A stretch of DNA of 63,027 nt from Polyangiaceae bacterium (GTDB lineage: Bacteria; Myxococcota_A; Polyangia; Polyangiales; Polyangiaceae), in contig JALHPN010000021.1 of assembly GCA_022842465.1 (NCBI GenBank), positions 1-63,027 of the forward strand. The letters are read 5' to 3'. Position numbers and translations under genes: made by a program. Positions 42,274 through 51,221 of the stretch are shown here, piece by piece. The notes under the pieces are model-generated. The model was not told where the DNA came from. It saw nothing but the letters and a program-made list of their open reading frames with translations, and ran no database searches. Each line of letters begins with the position of its first letter. The first letter of the stretch is position 1.

Positions 42274-42990
42274 TCAGACCTTCACCCCGTCGGGTGTGAC
42301 GAAGCGCGTCGCGGCCGGCTTCGGCTTCGGGGCAGAGGGGAGCACGGGACGGCAGACTCCCCAGGCCTTCGTCATCTCCTCGCAGCGCTTCACGGCCGCC
42401 TGCGCGCCCGTCGCGTCACCGTTCTTCTCGCGGAGGCGCGCGAGCGCTGCGTACGCGTGCGGGCTCCCCATGAGGTCCTTCTTCTCGAGGCCGGCGAGGA
42501 TCGTCATCGCCTCGGCCTCTCCCGGAGGCACCTTGGCGAGCGCTTCGCCGAGGTCGGCCCGGAGCGACGGATCGTTCGGGCGCTTCAGATCGATCTCGCG
42601 GAGCGCCTGCACCGCCCAGTCGAGGTTTGCGCTCCTCGTCCACTCCTGCGCGCCGGGGATCCCTGCCTTCCTCTCGTCGGCCGTGCCGTCGGAGCGGACG
42701 AGCGCCAGGGCGAAGACGCGGAGAGCGCGCGTCGCGAGCGCGTCGGCGCCCGCGGCCGTCGACCGCACCTTCGGGAAGGCGCCGATGACCGCCTGCGTCG
42801 CGACGAGCGCCTGTCCCGACTCGAGCGCCTTCTCGGCTCGCGCGATCTCCTGGACCGGCGAAGGCTTCGCCAGCGGCTTCACCTCGAGGCGGATGGCGCT
42901 CCCACACGCCGCCGCATCACGCGGTGCGGCAAGGACCGCGAGGGTGGGCGCGAGGGCGAGGGCGAGGGCGGCGACGCGGGTGTTCTTCAT
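42274..42990 (-). CDS. Secreted TPR-like protein
   Basis: The 238-residue product has a cleavable signal peptide (ending Ala-Ala-Ala) and about five Ala/Leu helix pairs resembling TPR repeats (Glu-Ala-Ala, Leu-Arg-Ala-Asp-Leu-Gly-Glu-Ala-Leu, Tyr-Ala-Ala-Leu-Ala-Arg-Leu-Arg-Glu). TPR modules hold protein partners; no catalytic motif is seen. It is divergent from pdhA with 212 bases between starts, and lies 35 bases before the tetrahaem gene on the same strand. Confidence 0.65.
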   Translation of the reverse strand: MKNTRVAALALALAPTLAVLAAPRDAAACGSAIRLEVKPLAKPSPVQEIARAEKALESGQALVATQAVIGAFPKVRSTAAGADALATRALRVFALALVRSDGTADERKAGIPGAQEWTRSANLDWAVQALREIDLKRPNDPSLRADLGEALAKVPPGEAEAMTILAGLEKKDLMGSPHAYAALARLREKNGDATGAQAAVKRCEEMTKAWGVCRPVLPSAPKPKPAATRFVTPDGVKV

Positions 42991-43202
42991 GGGTTCTGGC
43001 TCTCTCCGGAAGGGCTTTCCGTCTGACCTTGACGCGCGCGAGCAGCGAAAGTTCCCTGGCGCACCGAGTGTGGAACGCGAGGACGTCGGAAGTCCGCGCG
43101 GCTTCGTGACCTCGGCGGCGCGATTTGGTAGGACAACGTGCGCCGAGCGCGCGCGAAACCGCGCTACATTCGGGCGCTTCCGATCCCCCCGGTTCCCCCA
43201 CC

Positions 43203-44243
43203 ATGAGCAACGACGAAACCGTAGCGACCGCCGCCAAGCCGGCCGGTCACGAGCCCGCGCCGGCCACGAGGCCGAGCAGCCATGTCGATCACCTCGCGGA
43301 TCTCTACCGGCAGATGTTCGTCATCCGCCGCGTCGAGGAAGAGGCGGCTCGCGCCTACGCGCAGGGCAAGATCGGCGGCTTCCTCCACCTCTACATCGGT
43401 CAGGAGGCCGTCGCCGTCGGCGCGCTCTCCGCGCTGAAGCCCGACGACTACGTGGTCACGACGTACCGCGATCACGGCGTCGCGATCGCGAAGGGAATGA
43501 CCGCGCGCGCCGTGATGGCGGAGCTCTACGGCAAGGACACCGGGTGCTCCCGCGGCCTCGGCGGGTCCATGCACATGTTCGACAAGAAGACGGGGATGCT
43601 CGGTGGCCACGGCATCGTCGGCAGCCACATCCCGCTCGCCGCGGGCGCCGCGTTCGCCTCGAAGTACCGCGCCGACGGGCGCGTGACGCTGTGCTTCTTC
43701 GGCGAGGGCGCCGTCAGCATCGGCGGCTTCCACGAGGGCGTGTCGCTCGCCGCGCTGTGGAAGCTCCCGATCGTCTTCATCTGCGAGAACAACGAGTACT
43801 CGATGGGCACGCCGCTCTCGCGGACGATGAGCGTCGAGGACGTGTCGATGAAGGCCCTCGGGTACGGCATCGACCGCGATCGCTTCTTCGCGGAGGACGT
43901 CCTCACCGTCGAGCAGCGCATCGGCGAGGCCGTCCAGCGCGCGCGCGAGCTCTCGCTCCCCACCCTGGTCGAGGTCCGCACCTACCGCTTCCGGGGCCAC
44001 TCGATGAGCGACCCGGCGAAGTACCGCACCGCGCAGGAGCTCGAGGAGCGGAAGAAGAAAGACCCCGTCCTGCGCGCCCGCGCGTTCCTCGTCGAGCAGG
44101 GCTTCGCGGCCTCGCGCCTCGAGGAGCTCGAGAAGGCGGTGGAGGCGGAGGTCGCCGACGCCGTGAAGTTCGCCGAGGACAGCCCGGAGCCGGACGCTTC
44201 GATCCTCGAGCCCACCACCTACGACGGCCCGTTCGCGGCCTGA
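43203..44243 (+). CDS. pdhA: Pyruvate dehydrogenase E1 component, alpha subunit
   Basis: The 346-residue protein has the TPP-binding motif Gly-Glu-Gly-Ala, about 28 residues, Asn-Asn, plus His and Tyr-Arg segments (Tyr-Arg-Asp-His-Gly) and Gly-Gly-Ser-Met-His-Met typical of E1alpha. It decarboxylates pyruvate and passes the acetyl group to the lipoyl arm of E2. ATG 43203 starts a family-like N-terminus with an Ala/Pro-rich leader. It is the first of three tightly spaced genes (24 and 15 bases between). A branched-chain 2-oxoacid substrate is less likely but not excluded. Confidence 0.92.
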   Translation: MSNDETVATAAKPAGHEPAPATRPSSHVDHLADLYRQMFVIRRVEEEAARAYAQGKIGGFLHLYIGQEAVAVGALSALKPDDYVVTTYRDHGVAIAKGMTARAVMAELYGKDTGCSRGLGGSMHMFDKKTGMLGGHGIVGSHIPLAAGAAFASKYRADGRVTLCFFGEGAVSIGGFHEGVSLAALWKLPIVFICENNEYSMGTPLSRTMSVEDVSMKALGYGIDRDRFFAEDVLTVEQRIGEAVQRARELSLPTLVEVRTYRFRGHSMSDPAKYRTAQELEERKKKDPVLRARAFLVEQGFAASRLEELEKAVEAEVADAVKFAEDSPEPDASILEPTTYDGPFAA

Positions 44244-44267
44244 GCCGGGACGCGAGAGAGAAACGCC

Positions 44268-45260
44268 ATGCCGAGATCCGTTCGATATCGAGAAGCGCTC
44301 CGCGAGGCCATGATCGAGGAGATGGAGAAGGACGACCGCGTCTTCTTGATGGGCGAAGAGGTCGGTCACTACCAGGGCGCCTACAAGGTCAGCGAAGGCA
44401 TGCTCGAGAAGTTCGGGCCCCGCCGCGTGATCGACACGCCGATCGCCGAGAACGGCTTCGCCGGCGTCGGCGTCGGCGCCGCGATGGTGGGGCTCCGGCC
44501 GATCATCGAGTTCATGACGTGGAACTTCTCCGCCGTCGCGTTCGACCAGATCCTGAACAGCGCGGCGAAGATGAGGCAGATGTCGGGCGGTCAGTTCAAC
44601 TGCCCGATCGTCTTCCGCGGACCGAACGCGAGCGCGCGTCAGGTCGGGAGCCAGCACTCCCACGCCATGGAGCACTTCTACGCCCACGTGCCGGGCCTGA
44701 AGGTCGTCGCGCCGGCGTTCCCCGCCGACGCCAAGGGGCTCATGAAGGCGGCCATCCGCGACGACAACCCCGTCCTCTTCATGGAGTCGGAGACCCTCTA
44801 CTCGCTGAAGGGTGACCTCCCCGACGACCTCGACACGATCCCGATGGGCAAGGCCCAGATCGTTCGCGAGGGCACGGACTGCACCATCGTCGCGTACTCG
44901 CGGATGACGCACGTGGCGCTCGAGGCGGCGGCGGCGCTGGAGAAGAAGGGCGTCTCGGTCGAGATCGTCGATCTCCGCTCGATCCGCCCGCTCGACGAGG
45001 ACATGATCGTGCAATCGGTGCGGAAGACCCACCGGTGCGTGGTCGTCCACGAGGGGTGGCCCTACGGCGGCGTGGGCGCGGAGGTCTCCGATCGCGTGCA
45101 GCGGCTCGCGTTCGACTTCCTCGATGCGCCCGTCCTTCGGGTCACCACCCTCGACGTGCCGATGCCGTACAACGCGAAGCTCGAGCAGCTCTGCATGCCC
45201 CAGCCGGACCGTGTGGTCGCCGCCGTCGAGCGGACCGTCGGTCGCGGACGGGCGGCCTGA
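44268..45260 (+). CDS. pdhB: Pyruvate dehydrogenase E1 component, beta subunit
   Basis: The 330-residue protein carries the E1beta blocks Met-Gly-Glu-Glu-Val-Gly-x-Tyr-Gln-Gly, Arg-Val-Ile-Asp-Thr-Pro-Ile-Ala-Glu, Phe-Met-Thr-Trp-Asn, Arg-Gly-Pro-Asn, and the C-terminal Asp-Leu-Arg-Ser-Ile-Arg-Pro-Leu-Asp. It forms a heterotetramer with E1alpha and contributes to the TPP site. The length is normal. It follows pdhA by 24 bases with a GC-rich gap lacking a terminator. Confidence 0.93.
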   Translation: MPRSVRYREALREAMIEEMEKDDRVFLMGEEVGHYQGAYKVSEGMLEKFGPRRVIDTPIAENGFAGVGVGAAMVGLRPIIEFMTWNFSAVAFDQILNSAAKMRQMSGGQFNCPIVFRGPNASARQVGSQHSHAMEHFYAHVPGLKVVAPAFPADAKGLMKAAIRDDNPVLFMESETLYSLKGDLPDDLDTIPMGKAQIVREGTDCTIVAYSRMTHVALEAAAALEKKGVSVEIVDLRSIRPLDEDMIVQSVRKTHRCVVVHEGWPYGGVGAEVSDRVQRLAFDFLDAPVLRVTTLDVPMPYNAKLEQLCMPQPDRVVAAVERTVGRGRAA

Positions 45261-45275
45261 GCGAGGAGGACGGAC

Positions 45276-46808
45276 ATGGCGAAGATCCTGGACATGCCGA
45301 AGCTCTCTCCGACGATGGAGGAGGGCGTCCTCCAGTCCTGGCACAAGAAGGAGGGCGACCCCGTCGAGGTCGACGACCTCCTCGCCGAGGTCGAGACCGA
45401 CAAGGCGACGATGGAGTTCCGCGCGTTCGACAAGGGGACCCTCTTGAAGATCCTCGTGCCGCCCGGCACCGTCGTGAAGCTCGGGCAGGCGGTCGCCGTG
45501 CTCGGAAACGCCGGTGAGGACGTGTCGGCCCTCGTCGAGCAGGCCGGCGGCGGTGGGGGCGGGGCACCCGTCCCGCCAGCGCCCGAGACCGAGCCCGCGG
45601 CCGGCGAGAAGCCCGGAGAAGCGGGCGAGGCCGCGCCCGAGGAGGCCAAGCCGAAGGAGGCTCCCGAGCCCAAGAAGGCCGAGCCCGAGAAGGCCGAGCC
45701 CAAGAAGGCCGAGCCCAAGAAGGCCGAGCCGGCCGCAGCGGTGAAGGGCGCCGGGCCGGTCACGCGCGGAAGCATCCTCACGCGCACCGAGCGCGACGCG
45801 GCCGACCTCGCCGAGCTCGGCGGCGGCGGCGGCGGCGAGCGCAACGGCGTCGGCGGCCGCGTGCTCGCGTCGCCTTACGTGCGGAAGGTCGCGCGCGAAC
45901 GCGGGATCGACCTCGCGGGAGCGCAGGGCACCGGCGATCACGGCCGCATCCTCCCCGCCGATCTCGACGAGCTGGCCTCGGCCGGCGCTCGCGTGGCTGC
46001 CGCGAAGCCCGACGCGCCGGCGCAGGGCTCGAAGGCTCCCCTCGCCCGCACGAGCGCGACCGCCCTCGCGGTGGCCGGCCTCGCGGAGCCCGAGGCTCGC
46101 CCGCTGTCGCCGATGCGCAAGACCATCGCGCGCCGGCTCACGCAGTCGAAGCAGACGGTCCCCCACTTCTACCTGACGATCGACGTCGACGCCGAGCCGC
46201 TCGCCCAGATGCGCGAGCGCGTGAACGCGGAGCTCGCGGGGCCGAACGGAGCGTCGAACGGCGCCGGAGGCGACAAGCCGCTCAAGGTCAGCCTCAACGA
46301 TCTCCTCGTGAAGGCCGTCGCCGGCGCGCTCGTCCGCGTCCCGGAGTGCAACGCGCAGTTCACGGAGGAGGCCCTGCTCATCCACCGTCGCGTGGACATC
46401 TCCGTCGCCGTCGCCATCCCCGACGGGCTCGTCACACCGGTCCTCCGAAACGCCGACCAGAAGAGCGTCGTCGCGATCGCGCGCGAGATCCGCGACCTCG
46501 CGTCGCGGGCGCGCGCGAAGAAGCTCCGCCCGGAGGAGATGACCGACGGCACCTTCTCGATCTCGAACCTCGGGATGTTCGGCATCGACGAGTTCTCCGC
46601 CGTCATCAACCCGCCCGAGGGCGCGATCCTCGCGATCGGCCAGACGCGGGACGTACCGGTCGTCAAGGACGGCGCGGTCGTTCCGGGCAAGCGCCTCTCG
46701 ATGACGCTCTCGTGCGATCACCGCGTGATCGACGGCGCCGTCGGCGCCGCCTTCCTCGCCGAGCTCCGCGCGCTCCTCGAGCACCCGATGCGGATCCTCA
46801 CGGGGTGA
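45276..46808 (+). CDS. pdhC: Dihydrolipoamide acetyltransferase (E2) of pyruvate dehydrogenase
   Basis: The 510-residue protein has one lipoyl domain (about 2-78, Glu-Thr-Asp-Lys43-Ala-Thr), an Ala/Pro/Glu/Lys linker with four repeated Glu-Pro-Lys-Lys-Ala units, an E1/E3-binding domain (about 193-226), a second linker, and the catalytic CAT domain ending in Cys-Asp-His-Arg-Val-Ile-Asp-Gly with the catalytic His. It transfers acetyl from lipoyl to CoA. No E3 (lpd) gene is in the window. An FGE-like gene begins one base after its stop. Confidence 0.93.
   Translation: MAKILDMPKLSPTMEEGVLQSWHKKEGDPVEVDDLLAEVETDKATMEFRAFDKGTLLKILVPPGTVVKLGQAVAVLGNAGEDVSALVEQAGGGGGGAPVPPAPETEPAAGEKPGEAGEAAPEEAKPKEAPEPKKAEPEKAEPKKAEPKKAEPAAAVKGAGPVTRGSILTRTERDAADLAELGGGGGGERNGVGGRVLASPYVRKVARERGIDLAGAQGTGDHGRILPADLDELASAGARVAAAKPDAPAQGSKAPLARTSATALAVAGLAEPEARPLSPMRKTIARRLTQSKQTVPHFYLTIDVDAEPLAQMRERVNAELAGPNGASNGAGGDKPLKVSLNDLLVKAVAGALVRVPECNAQFTEEALLIHRRVDISVAVAIPDGLVTPVLRNADQKSVVAIAREIRDLASRARAKKLRPEEMTDGTFSISNLGMFGIDEFSAVINPPEGAILAIGQTRDVPVVKDGAVVPGKRLSMTLSCDHRVIDGAVGAAFLAELRALLEHPMRILTG
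45666..45731 (+). repeat. 15-bp tandem repeat encoding the Glu-Pro-Lys-Lys-Ala linker of E2
   Basis: Four copies of a 15-base unit (one variant reading Glu-Pro-Glu-Lys-Ala) plus a partial copy form the flexible linker after the lipoyl domain. Pro/Ala/charged linkers of E2 swing the lipoyl arm, and the repeat can vary in copy number without loss of frame. Confidence 0.85.
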
Positions 46809-46809
46809 C

Positions 46810-47826
46810 ATGCTCGGGCCGGGGTCCATCCTGCCGTTGTCCGTGGCGGCCGCGCTCGCCTTCCCCGGCTTCGCGGATCTCGGCGGTCCGTTCGCGGGGC
46901 TCGGCGACGCGCGCCGCCCGGCACGCCTCGAGCCGTTCTGGCTCGGCCTCGATCGCGCCGCCGATCGCGTGCGGGTCGACCGCGGCGTCGTCGCCCTGAA
47001 GCCGCCTCCCGCGCGCGTCATCCGCATCCGCGGGGGAACGTTCGTGATGGGGTCCACCGCGCTCGACATGCAGCGCGCGGTCGAGCTCTGCGCGAAGGAG
47101 CCGTTCGGTGTGCGCTGCCGGAGCGCGACGGACGAGGTCGGGCCCTACATCCGCGCCGAGGGCCACGCGCACGAGGTCACCCTGAGCGACTTCGGGCTCG
47201 ACGCGGTCGAGGTGACGGTGACGGCCTACGGTCGCTGCGTCGCGGCGGGGGCCTGTCTCCCGCCCTCGTTTCCGGCGGGCGACGCGCGCTACGACCAGCC
47301 GACCTTCCCGATCACGCACGTGCGCTGGGAGGACGCGGACGCGTACTGCCGCTGGTCGTCGGGCCGACTCCCCACGGAGGCCGAGTGGGAGCACGCGGCG
47401 CGCGGGCGCAAGGGGACCACCTTTCCCTGGGGCGACCTCTACAACCCGCGCCTCTCGAACCACGGCGCGTGGGCCGACGATCCGACCGACGGGAGAGACG
47501 GGTTCGTCGGCCTCGCTCCCGTCGGCTCGTTCCCGGACGGCGCGACGGAGACGGGCCTCCTCGACATGGCGGGCAACGTCGCCGAGTGGGTCTACGACTT
47601 CTACGATCGCGACGAGGAGGGCTTCGGGTACAAGCGCGGCGCGCAGGTGAACCCGAAGGGGTCGCCGTTCGCGCCGTACGGGCACGTCGTGCGGGGGGGG
47701 TCCTACCGCGACGGCGCGCACTGGACCCGGACCTCCGCGCGCCGGCCGTCGCTCTACCCGTCGCGGGAGCTCGGGTTCCGATGCGCCTACGACCTCGCGA
47801 GCGACGGGCACGCCGCGAAGGAGTAG
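46810..47826 (+). CDS. Formylglycine-generating-enzyme-like (FGE-sulfatase fold) protein without the active-site cysteines
   Basis: The 338-residue protein has an N-terminal hydrophobic segment (about 3-23), then an FGE-sulfatase fold. It contains Gly-Gly-Thr-Phe-Val-Met-Gly-Ser, Phe-Pro-Ile-Thr-His-Val, Arg-Leu-Pro-Thr-Glu-Ala-Glu-Trp-Glu, Phe-Pro-Trp-Gly, Asp-Met-Ala-Gly-Asn-Val-Ala-Glu-Trp-Val and Val-Val-Arg-Gly-Gly-Ser-Tyr. Catalytic FGE has two cysteines after the last block; here that stretch reads Thr-Arg-Thr-Ser-Ala-Arg-Arg, so sulfatase activation is unlikely. Starting one base after pdhC, it is cotranscribed with the PDH genes. It could be a surface or ligand-binding member of the fold. 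Confidence 0.8.
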   Translation: MLGPGSILPLSVAAALAFPGFADLGGPFAGLGDARRPARLEPFWLGLDRAADRVRVDRGVVALKPPPARVIRIRGGTFVMGSTALDMQRAVELCAKEPFGVRCRSATDEVGPYIRAEGHAHEVTLSDFGLDAVEVTVTAYGRCVAAGACLPPSFPAGDARYDQPTFPITHVRWEDADAYCRWSSGRLPTEAEWEHAARGRKGTTFPWGDLYNPRLSNHGAWADDPTDGRDGFVGLAPVGSFPDGATETGLLDMAGNVAEWVYDFYDRDEEGFGYKRGAQVNPKGSPFAPYGHVVRGGSYRDGAHWTRTSARRPSLYPSRELGFRCAYDLASDGHAAKE

Positions 47827-47899
47827 TCGAGGGCGCGGCGCCGCAGCAGAACTCGCATTCGCCCACGGGGTCGGACTGGCCTATGGTTCTACGATCAAC

Positions 47900-48817
47900 A
47901 TGCGCGTCGCGCACTTCTCCGACCTCCACGTCCTCGATCTCGCCGGTGTCCCTGCGGCGCGCTTCCTGAACAAGCGCTTCACCGGCTGGGTGAACCTGAA
48001 GGTCAAGCGGCAACACAAGCACCGGCCCGGCTACGTTCGCGCCATCGCGAAGGAGATCACCCGCGCGAAGGTCGATCACGTCGTCATCACGGGCGACCTC
48101 ACGAACCTCGCCCTCGAGCAGGAGTTCGAGGCGACGCGCCGCCTCCTCCAGGACGAGCTCCACCTCGAGCCGAGCCAGGTGACGGTCGTGCCCGGCAACC
48201 ACGACCTCTACACGCGCGGTGCGCTCCGCTCGAAGCGCTTCTCGACGTACTTCGAGCACTTCATGGAGAGCGATCTCCCTGACCTCGCGGCGGATCTCGA
48301 GCTCGGGCGCTTCCCCGTCGTGAAGCTCCGCGGCCCTCTCGCGTTCATCGGGCTGACGAGCGCCGTCCCGCGCCTGCCGCTCGTCGCGTCGGGCGAGCTC
48401 GGGAAGAAGCAGATCGCGGCCCTCGAGCGCATCCTCGCGCACGAGGAGGTGCGGAGGCGCACGCCGATCATCGCGCTCCACCATCCGGTGCACAACCCGC
48501 CCTCGTGGGTGGACACCTTGGCCCGGGGGCTCTGGGACGCCCGCGGGCTCACCGACGCCCTCGCCCGGGTCGAGCGCGGGCTCGTGCTCCACGGGCATCT
48601 CCACTTCCGCGTGCAGCGCGAGCTCCCGACGCGAGCCGGCTCGATGATCAGCGTCGGCGCGACGAGCGCGTCGCTCGACCACCTCGAGGCCCACAAGATG
48701 GCGGGCTTCAACCTGTACGAGTTCGACGGCGCCGGCGCGCTCTCGAACATGGAGGCGCACGTCTATCGCACCGACGACGAGCGGTTCCGCATCGAGTCCG
48801 TCCCGCGATGGAGCTGA
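47900..48817 (+). CDS. Calcineurin-type metallophosphoesterase
   Basis: The 305-residue protein has the metallophosphoesterase motifs in order: Asp8-Leu-His10, Ile-Thr-Gly-Asp-Leu-Thr-Asn, Pro-Gly-Asn-His-Asp, a His-His-Pro-Val-His loop, and Leu-His-Gly-His-Leu-His. These bind two metals and hydrolyse phosphomono- or diesters; cAMP phosphodiesterases (CpdA) are the closest small relatives, but the substrate is not decided by sequence. Its last ten bases overlap the LysR gene start, so the two are coupled. Confidence 0.87.
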   Translation: MRVAHFSDLHVLDLAGVPAARFLNKRFTGWVNLKVKRQHKHRPGYVRAIAKEITRAKVDHVVITGDLTNLALEQEFEATRRLLQDELHLEPSQVTVVPGNHDLYTRGALRSKRFSTYFEHFMESDLPDLAADLELGRFPVVKLRGPLAFIGLTSAVPRLPLVASGELGKKQIAALERILAHEEVRRRTPIIALHHPVHNPPSWVDTLARGLWDARGLTDALARVERGLVLHGHLHFRVQRELPTRAGSMISVGATSASLDHLEAHKMAGFNLYEFDGAGALSNMEAHVYRTDDERFRIESVPRWS

Positions 48818-49707
48818 GCACGCCGTTCCAGCGCACGGCGTCGTTCTGGAACTGGCTCCCCGCCTTCCGGGCCGTCGCCGAGTTCGGGGGCGTGATGCGC
48901 GCCGCGGACAAGCTCCACACGAGCGCGTCTGCGCTCTCGCGGACGGTGAAGCTCCTCGAAGAGTCCGTCGGTACACCGCTCTTCCGTCGCAGCGGGCGCT
49001 CGCTCGTCCTGACCCCGGCGGGCGAGGCGCTCCTCGAGGCGACGCGGCTCGCGATGCGCGGCGTCCACGATGCGACGGAGCTCGAGGAGCTTCCTCGAGG
49101 GCCCCTGAACGTCGCGACGACGAGTCGCCTCACGACCGTCCGCCTCCTGCCTGCGCTCCGGTCGCTGCGCCAGCGATGCGCCGGTATCGTGCCCAACGTG
49201 ACGTCCGTCTCACACGTCGAGGTCGTCGCCTCCCTCCTCTCCGGAGCCGTCGACGCGGCGGTGACGATCGCGCGTGTTGCGCACCGCGATCTGGAGGTGA
49301 TCCCGCTCACTCCCGCCGAGAACGCGGTGTACTGCGGCAAGGGGCACCCGCTCTGGTCGGCGAAGAAGCCGTCGGCTCCCGACGTCCTCGCCCATCCCTT
49401 CGCGGCCCCGGCGGACGCGGGGAGCACGACGCCTTCGGACGGCTGGCCCGCGCACCTGGAGCGGACCGTCGCCCTCCACTCCGCCGTGCTCGAGCCCGGA
49501 GTCGACGCGTGTGTGCGCGGCGAGCTCCTCGCCGTCCTGCCCGCGGAGATCGTGTCCGCGCTCGCGCCGACCGCAGCGCTGCGGGCGCTCGATGCGGTCG
49601 CGATCCCGCGGACCGCGCTCTTCGTCGTGCGCCGCCGGCCTCTCTCGGCGGCGCGGGCGACGGCGCGCTCGATCGACGCGCTCGTCGCCGCGCTGAAGAC
49701 TAGTTGA
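48808..49707 (+). CDS. LysR-family transcriptional regulator
   Basis: The 299-residue protein has an N-terminal HTH (Phe-Arg-Ala-Val-Ala-Glu-Phe-Gly-Gly-Val-Met-Arg-Ala-Ala-Asp-Lys-Leu, then Ser-Ala-Ser-Ala-Leu-Ser-Arg-Thr-Val) and Gly-Thr-Pro-Leu-Phe-Arg-Arg, followed by an effector domain. ATG 48808 starts inside the phosphoesterase gene (10-base overlap). The 3' end overlaps the convergent lipoprotein gene by eight bases. The arrangement suggests shared expression with the phosphoesterase; targets are unknown. Confidence 0.88.
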   Translation: MELSTPFQRTASFWNWLPAFRAVAEFGGVMRAADKLHTSASALSRTVKLLEESVGTPLFRRSGRSLVLTPAGEALLEATRLAMRGVHDATELEELPRGPLNVATTSRLTTVRLLPALRSLRQRCAGIVPNVTSVSHVEVVASLLSGAVDAAVTIARVAHRDLEVIPLTPAENAVYCGKGHPLWSAKKPSAPDVLAHPFAAPADAGSTTPSDGWPAHLERTVALHSAVLEPGVDACVRGELLAVLPAEIVSALAPTAALRALDAVAIPRTALFVVRRRPLSAARATARSIDALVAALKTS

Positions 49708-50776
49708 GCGCCGTCGTGCGCACGACGAGGTTGATCACGCCGGTGGACTGGCTCGGGCTGGCCGCGTTGTACGCGTAGTACGACCGCACGTAGACGAGCA
49801 TCGAGGTCCCCGCCGGGATGACCACGTTGTACAGCGCGGACGAGGGCCCCGCGCTGCAAGCCTTCCTCGCCTCGTCCCCCGACGGCTCGAAGGGAATCTG
49901 GTAGCCGGCGAGCGACGCGTAGATATTGCTCCCCCCGGCGGCCGTGGCCGTCGTGACGGTCACGGTCGCCTGCTTCGTCGACGAGTTCCGCACCTCGACG
50001 TACGCGTACGGATAGTCGCCGGCCAAGAGGCTCGCCGCGGGGCAGCTCCCGCTCGGCGGGATGGCGCTCGCGACGCGTCCGACGTTCAGCGCGACGCCGA
50101 CCGTGCTCGACTGGGAGACCGTCGGGCTCACGTCGACGACGAGCTCGTTCGACGGCGCCACGCACGCGGTGTACGAGCTCCAACCGCACCCGGCGCTGCA
50201 TGCTCGTTGGCGATACGTGTTCCTCGTCGGGCAGCCCGTCACGGTGTACTCGACCGTGTCCGGCTTGCACGCATTCTGCGGCTGTACGCAGGCGCCGACC
50301 GACCATTCGCACGCGGAGCTGCACGTGCGCTTCTGCGTCCCGCAGTTGCCGCACGGGTTGGTCTCGACCGTCCCTGCCGCGCATCCGCCGACCACCTCGT
50401 CGGCACACGCGCTGTAGTCGCTCACGATGCCCGCGTCCCCCTCCTGCGAGAAACACAGCGCGCTCTGGGACCCGCACGCGCCACACGCGCGCGTGAAGAT
50501 CTCGTCGACGGTCCCGCAGGGCTCGCCGGCGGCGGGCGCGGGCTTGCCGGCGTCCTTCCCCGCGTCGGCGCTCGCGCCGCTCCTCTTCGTCCCCGCGTCG
50601 GCGGGTGGAGTCGTCACGCTCGGCGCCGGGAGCTTGGAGGGGGCGTCCGTGGGCTCCACGGCATCGAGGGCGACGTCGGAGGAGAGCTCGTCGCCGCTCG
50701 TGGCGCAGCCGAACGCCACGACCCCGACGGGCAGGACCAACAGAGACACGGCACGAAGCATCAGGAGGGGTCGCAT
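49700..50776 (-). CDS. Large Cys-rich lipoprotein
   Basis: The 358-residue lipoprotein (ATG 50776, lipobox Val-Ala-Phe-Gly-Cys) has an Asp/Ala/Lys/Pro linker and then a middle region (about 83-205) with some 18 cysteines in repeated Cys-Gly-x-Cys-Gly and Cys-x-x-Cys patterns such as Asn-Pro-Cys-Gly-Asn-Cys-Gly. The C-terminal part (about 210-358) is a beta-rich domain with Val-Asp-Val-Ser-Pro-Thr-Val and Val-Arg-Ser-Tyr-Tyr. It fits the surface lipoproteins of this group; function unknown. Confidence 0.75.
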   Translation of the reverse strand: MRPLLMLRAVSLLVLPVGVVAFGCATSGDELSSDVALDAVEPTDAPSKLPAPSVTTPPADAGTKRSGASADAGKDAGKPAPAAGEPCGTVDEIFTRACGACGSQSALCFSQEGDAGIVSDYSACADEVVGGCAAGTVETNPCGNCGTQKRTCSSACEWSVGACVQPQNACKPDTVEYTVTGCPTRNTYRQRACSAGCGWSSYTACVAPSNELVVDVSPTVSQSSTVGVALNVGRVASAIPPSGSCPAASLLAGDYPYAYVEVRNSSTKQATVTVTTATAAGGSNIYASLAGYQIPFEPSGDEARKACSAGPSSALYNVVIPAGTSMLVYVRSYYAYNAASPSQSTGVINLVVRTTALN

Positions 50777-50942
50777 GGGCCGCGAACCTGCGCCTGCGCG
50801 CGAGCTCCGACCATCAGAGCTTCTCGAACTCCGGCTTCCGGATTTTCGCATCCTCCGCCGAGACGCCAGGGAGAATGCGAAACGCCTGCCCTCGCGCGTG
50901 GCGGGAGCAGGCGTCGTCGAGGCTCGGCGAGCCGTTCGTCGA

Positions 50943-51161
50943 TCAGGCGTTCAGCTGAACGTTCTGGCGGATCACGTTGACCGCCTGGAGCCCCTTCGGC
51001 CCCTCCTTGATCTCGAACTCGACGGTCTCCTCCTCGAACAGGCGACGGCGGCCCTCCCCCGAGATCTGCGAGTAGTGCACGAAGACGTCAGGGCCCGTGT
51101 CCTGCTTGATGAACCCCCAGCCCTTCTCGTCGTTGAACCACTTCACCTTGCCCACTGCCAT
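50943..51161 (-). CDS. cspA: Cold shock protein (CspA family)
   Basis: The 72-residue protein has both RNA-binding motifs, Gly-Trp-Gly-Phe-Ile (RNP1) and Val-Phe-Val-His-Tyr (RNP2), and the Lys-Trp-Phe-Asn opening of the single cold-shock domain. Members bind single-stranded nucleic acid and melt RNA structure. A long leader with hairpins precedes it, as in other csp genes. The numbering of paralogues is not implied by the symbol. Confidence 0.95.
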   Translation of the reverse strand: MAVGKVKWFNDEKGWGFIKQDTGPDVFVHYSQISGEGRRRLFEEETVEFEIKEGPKGLQAVNVIRQNVQLNA

Positions 51162-51221
51162 CGGATGCCTCCACTTCCACGAACGGTCCGCGAACTAGCG
51201 AACGTAGACTGCAACTGCTTC

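Noticed and set aside
40847..44815. A 4-kb plus-strand open frame
   Set aside because: It runs antisense through the tetrahaem and TPR-like genes and then out of frame through pdhA; no domain is visible.
43164..47069. A 3.9-kb open minus-strand frame across the pdh genes
   Set aside because: The opposite strand encodes clear E1alpha, E1beta and E2; the antisense frame is compositionally Arg/Gly/Asp/His-rich and is a codon-bias shadow.
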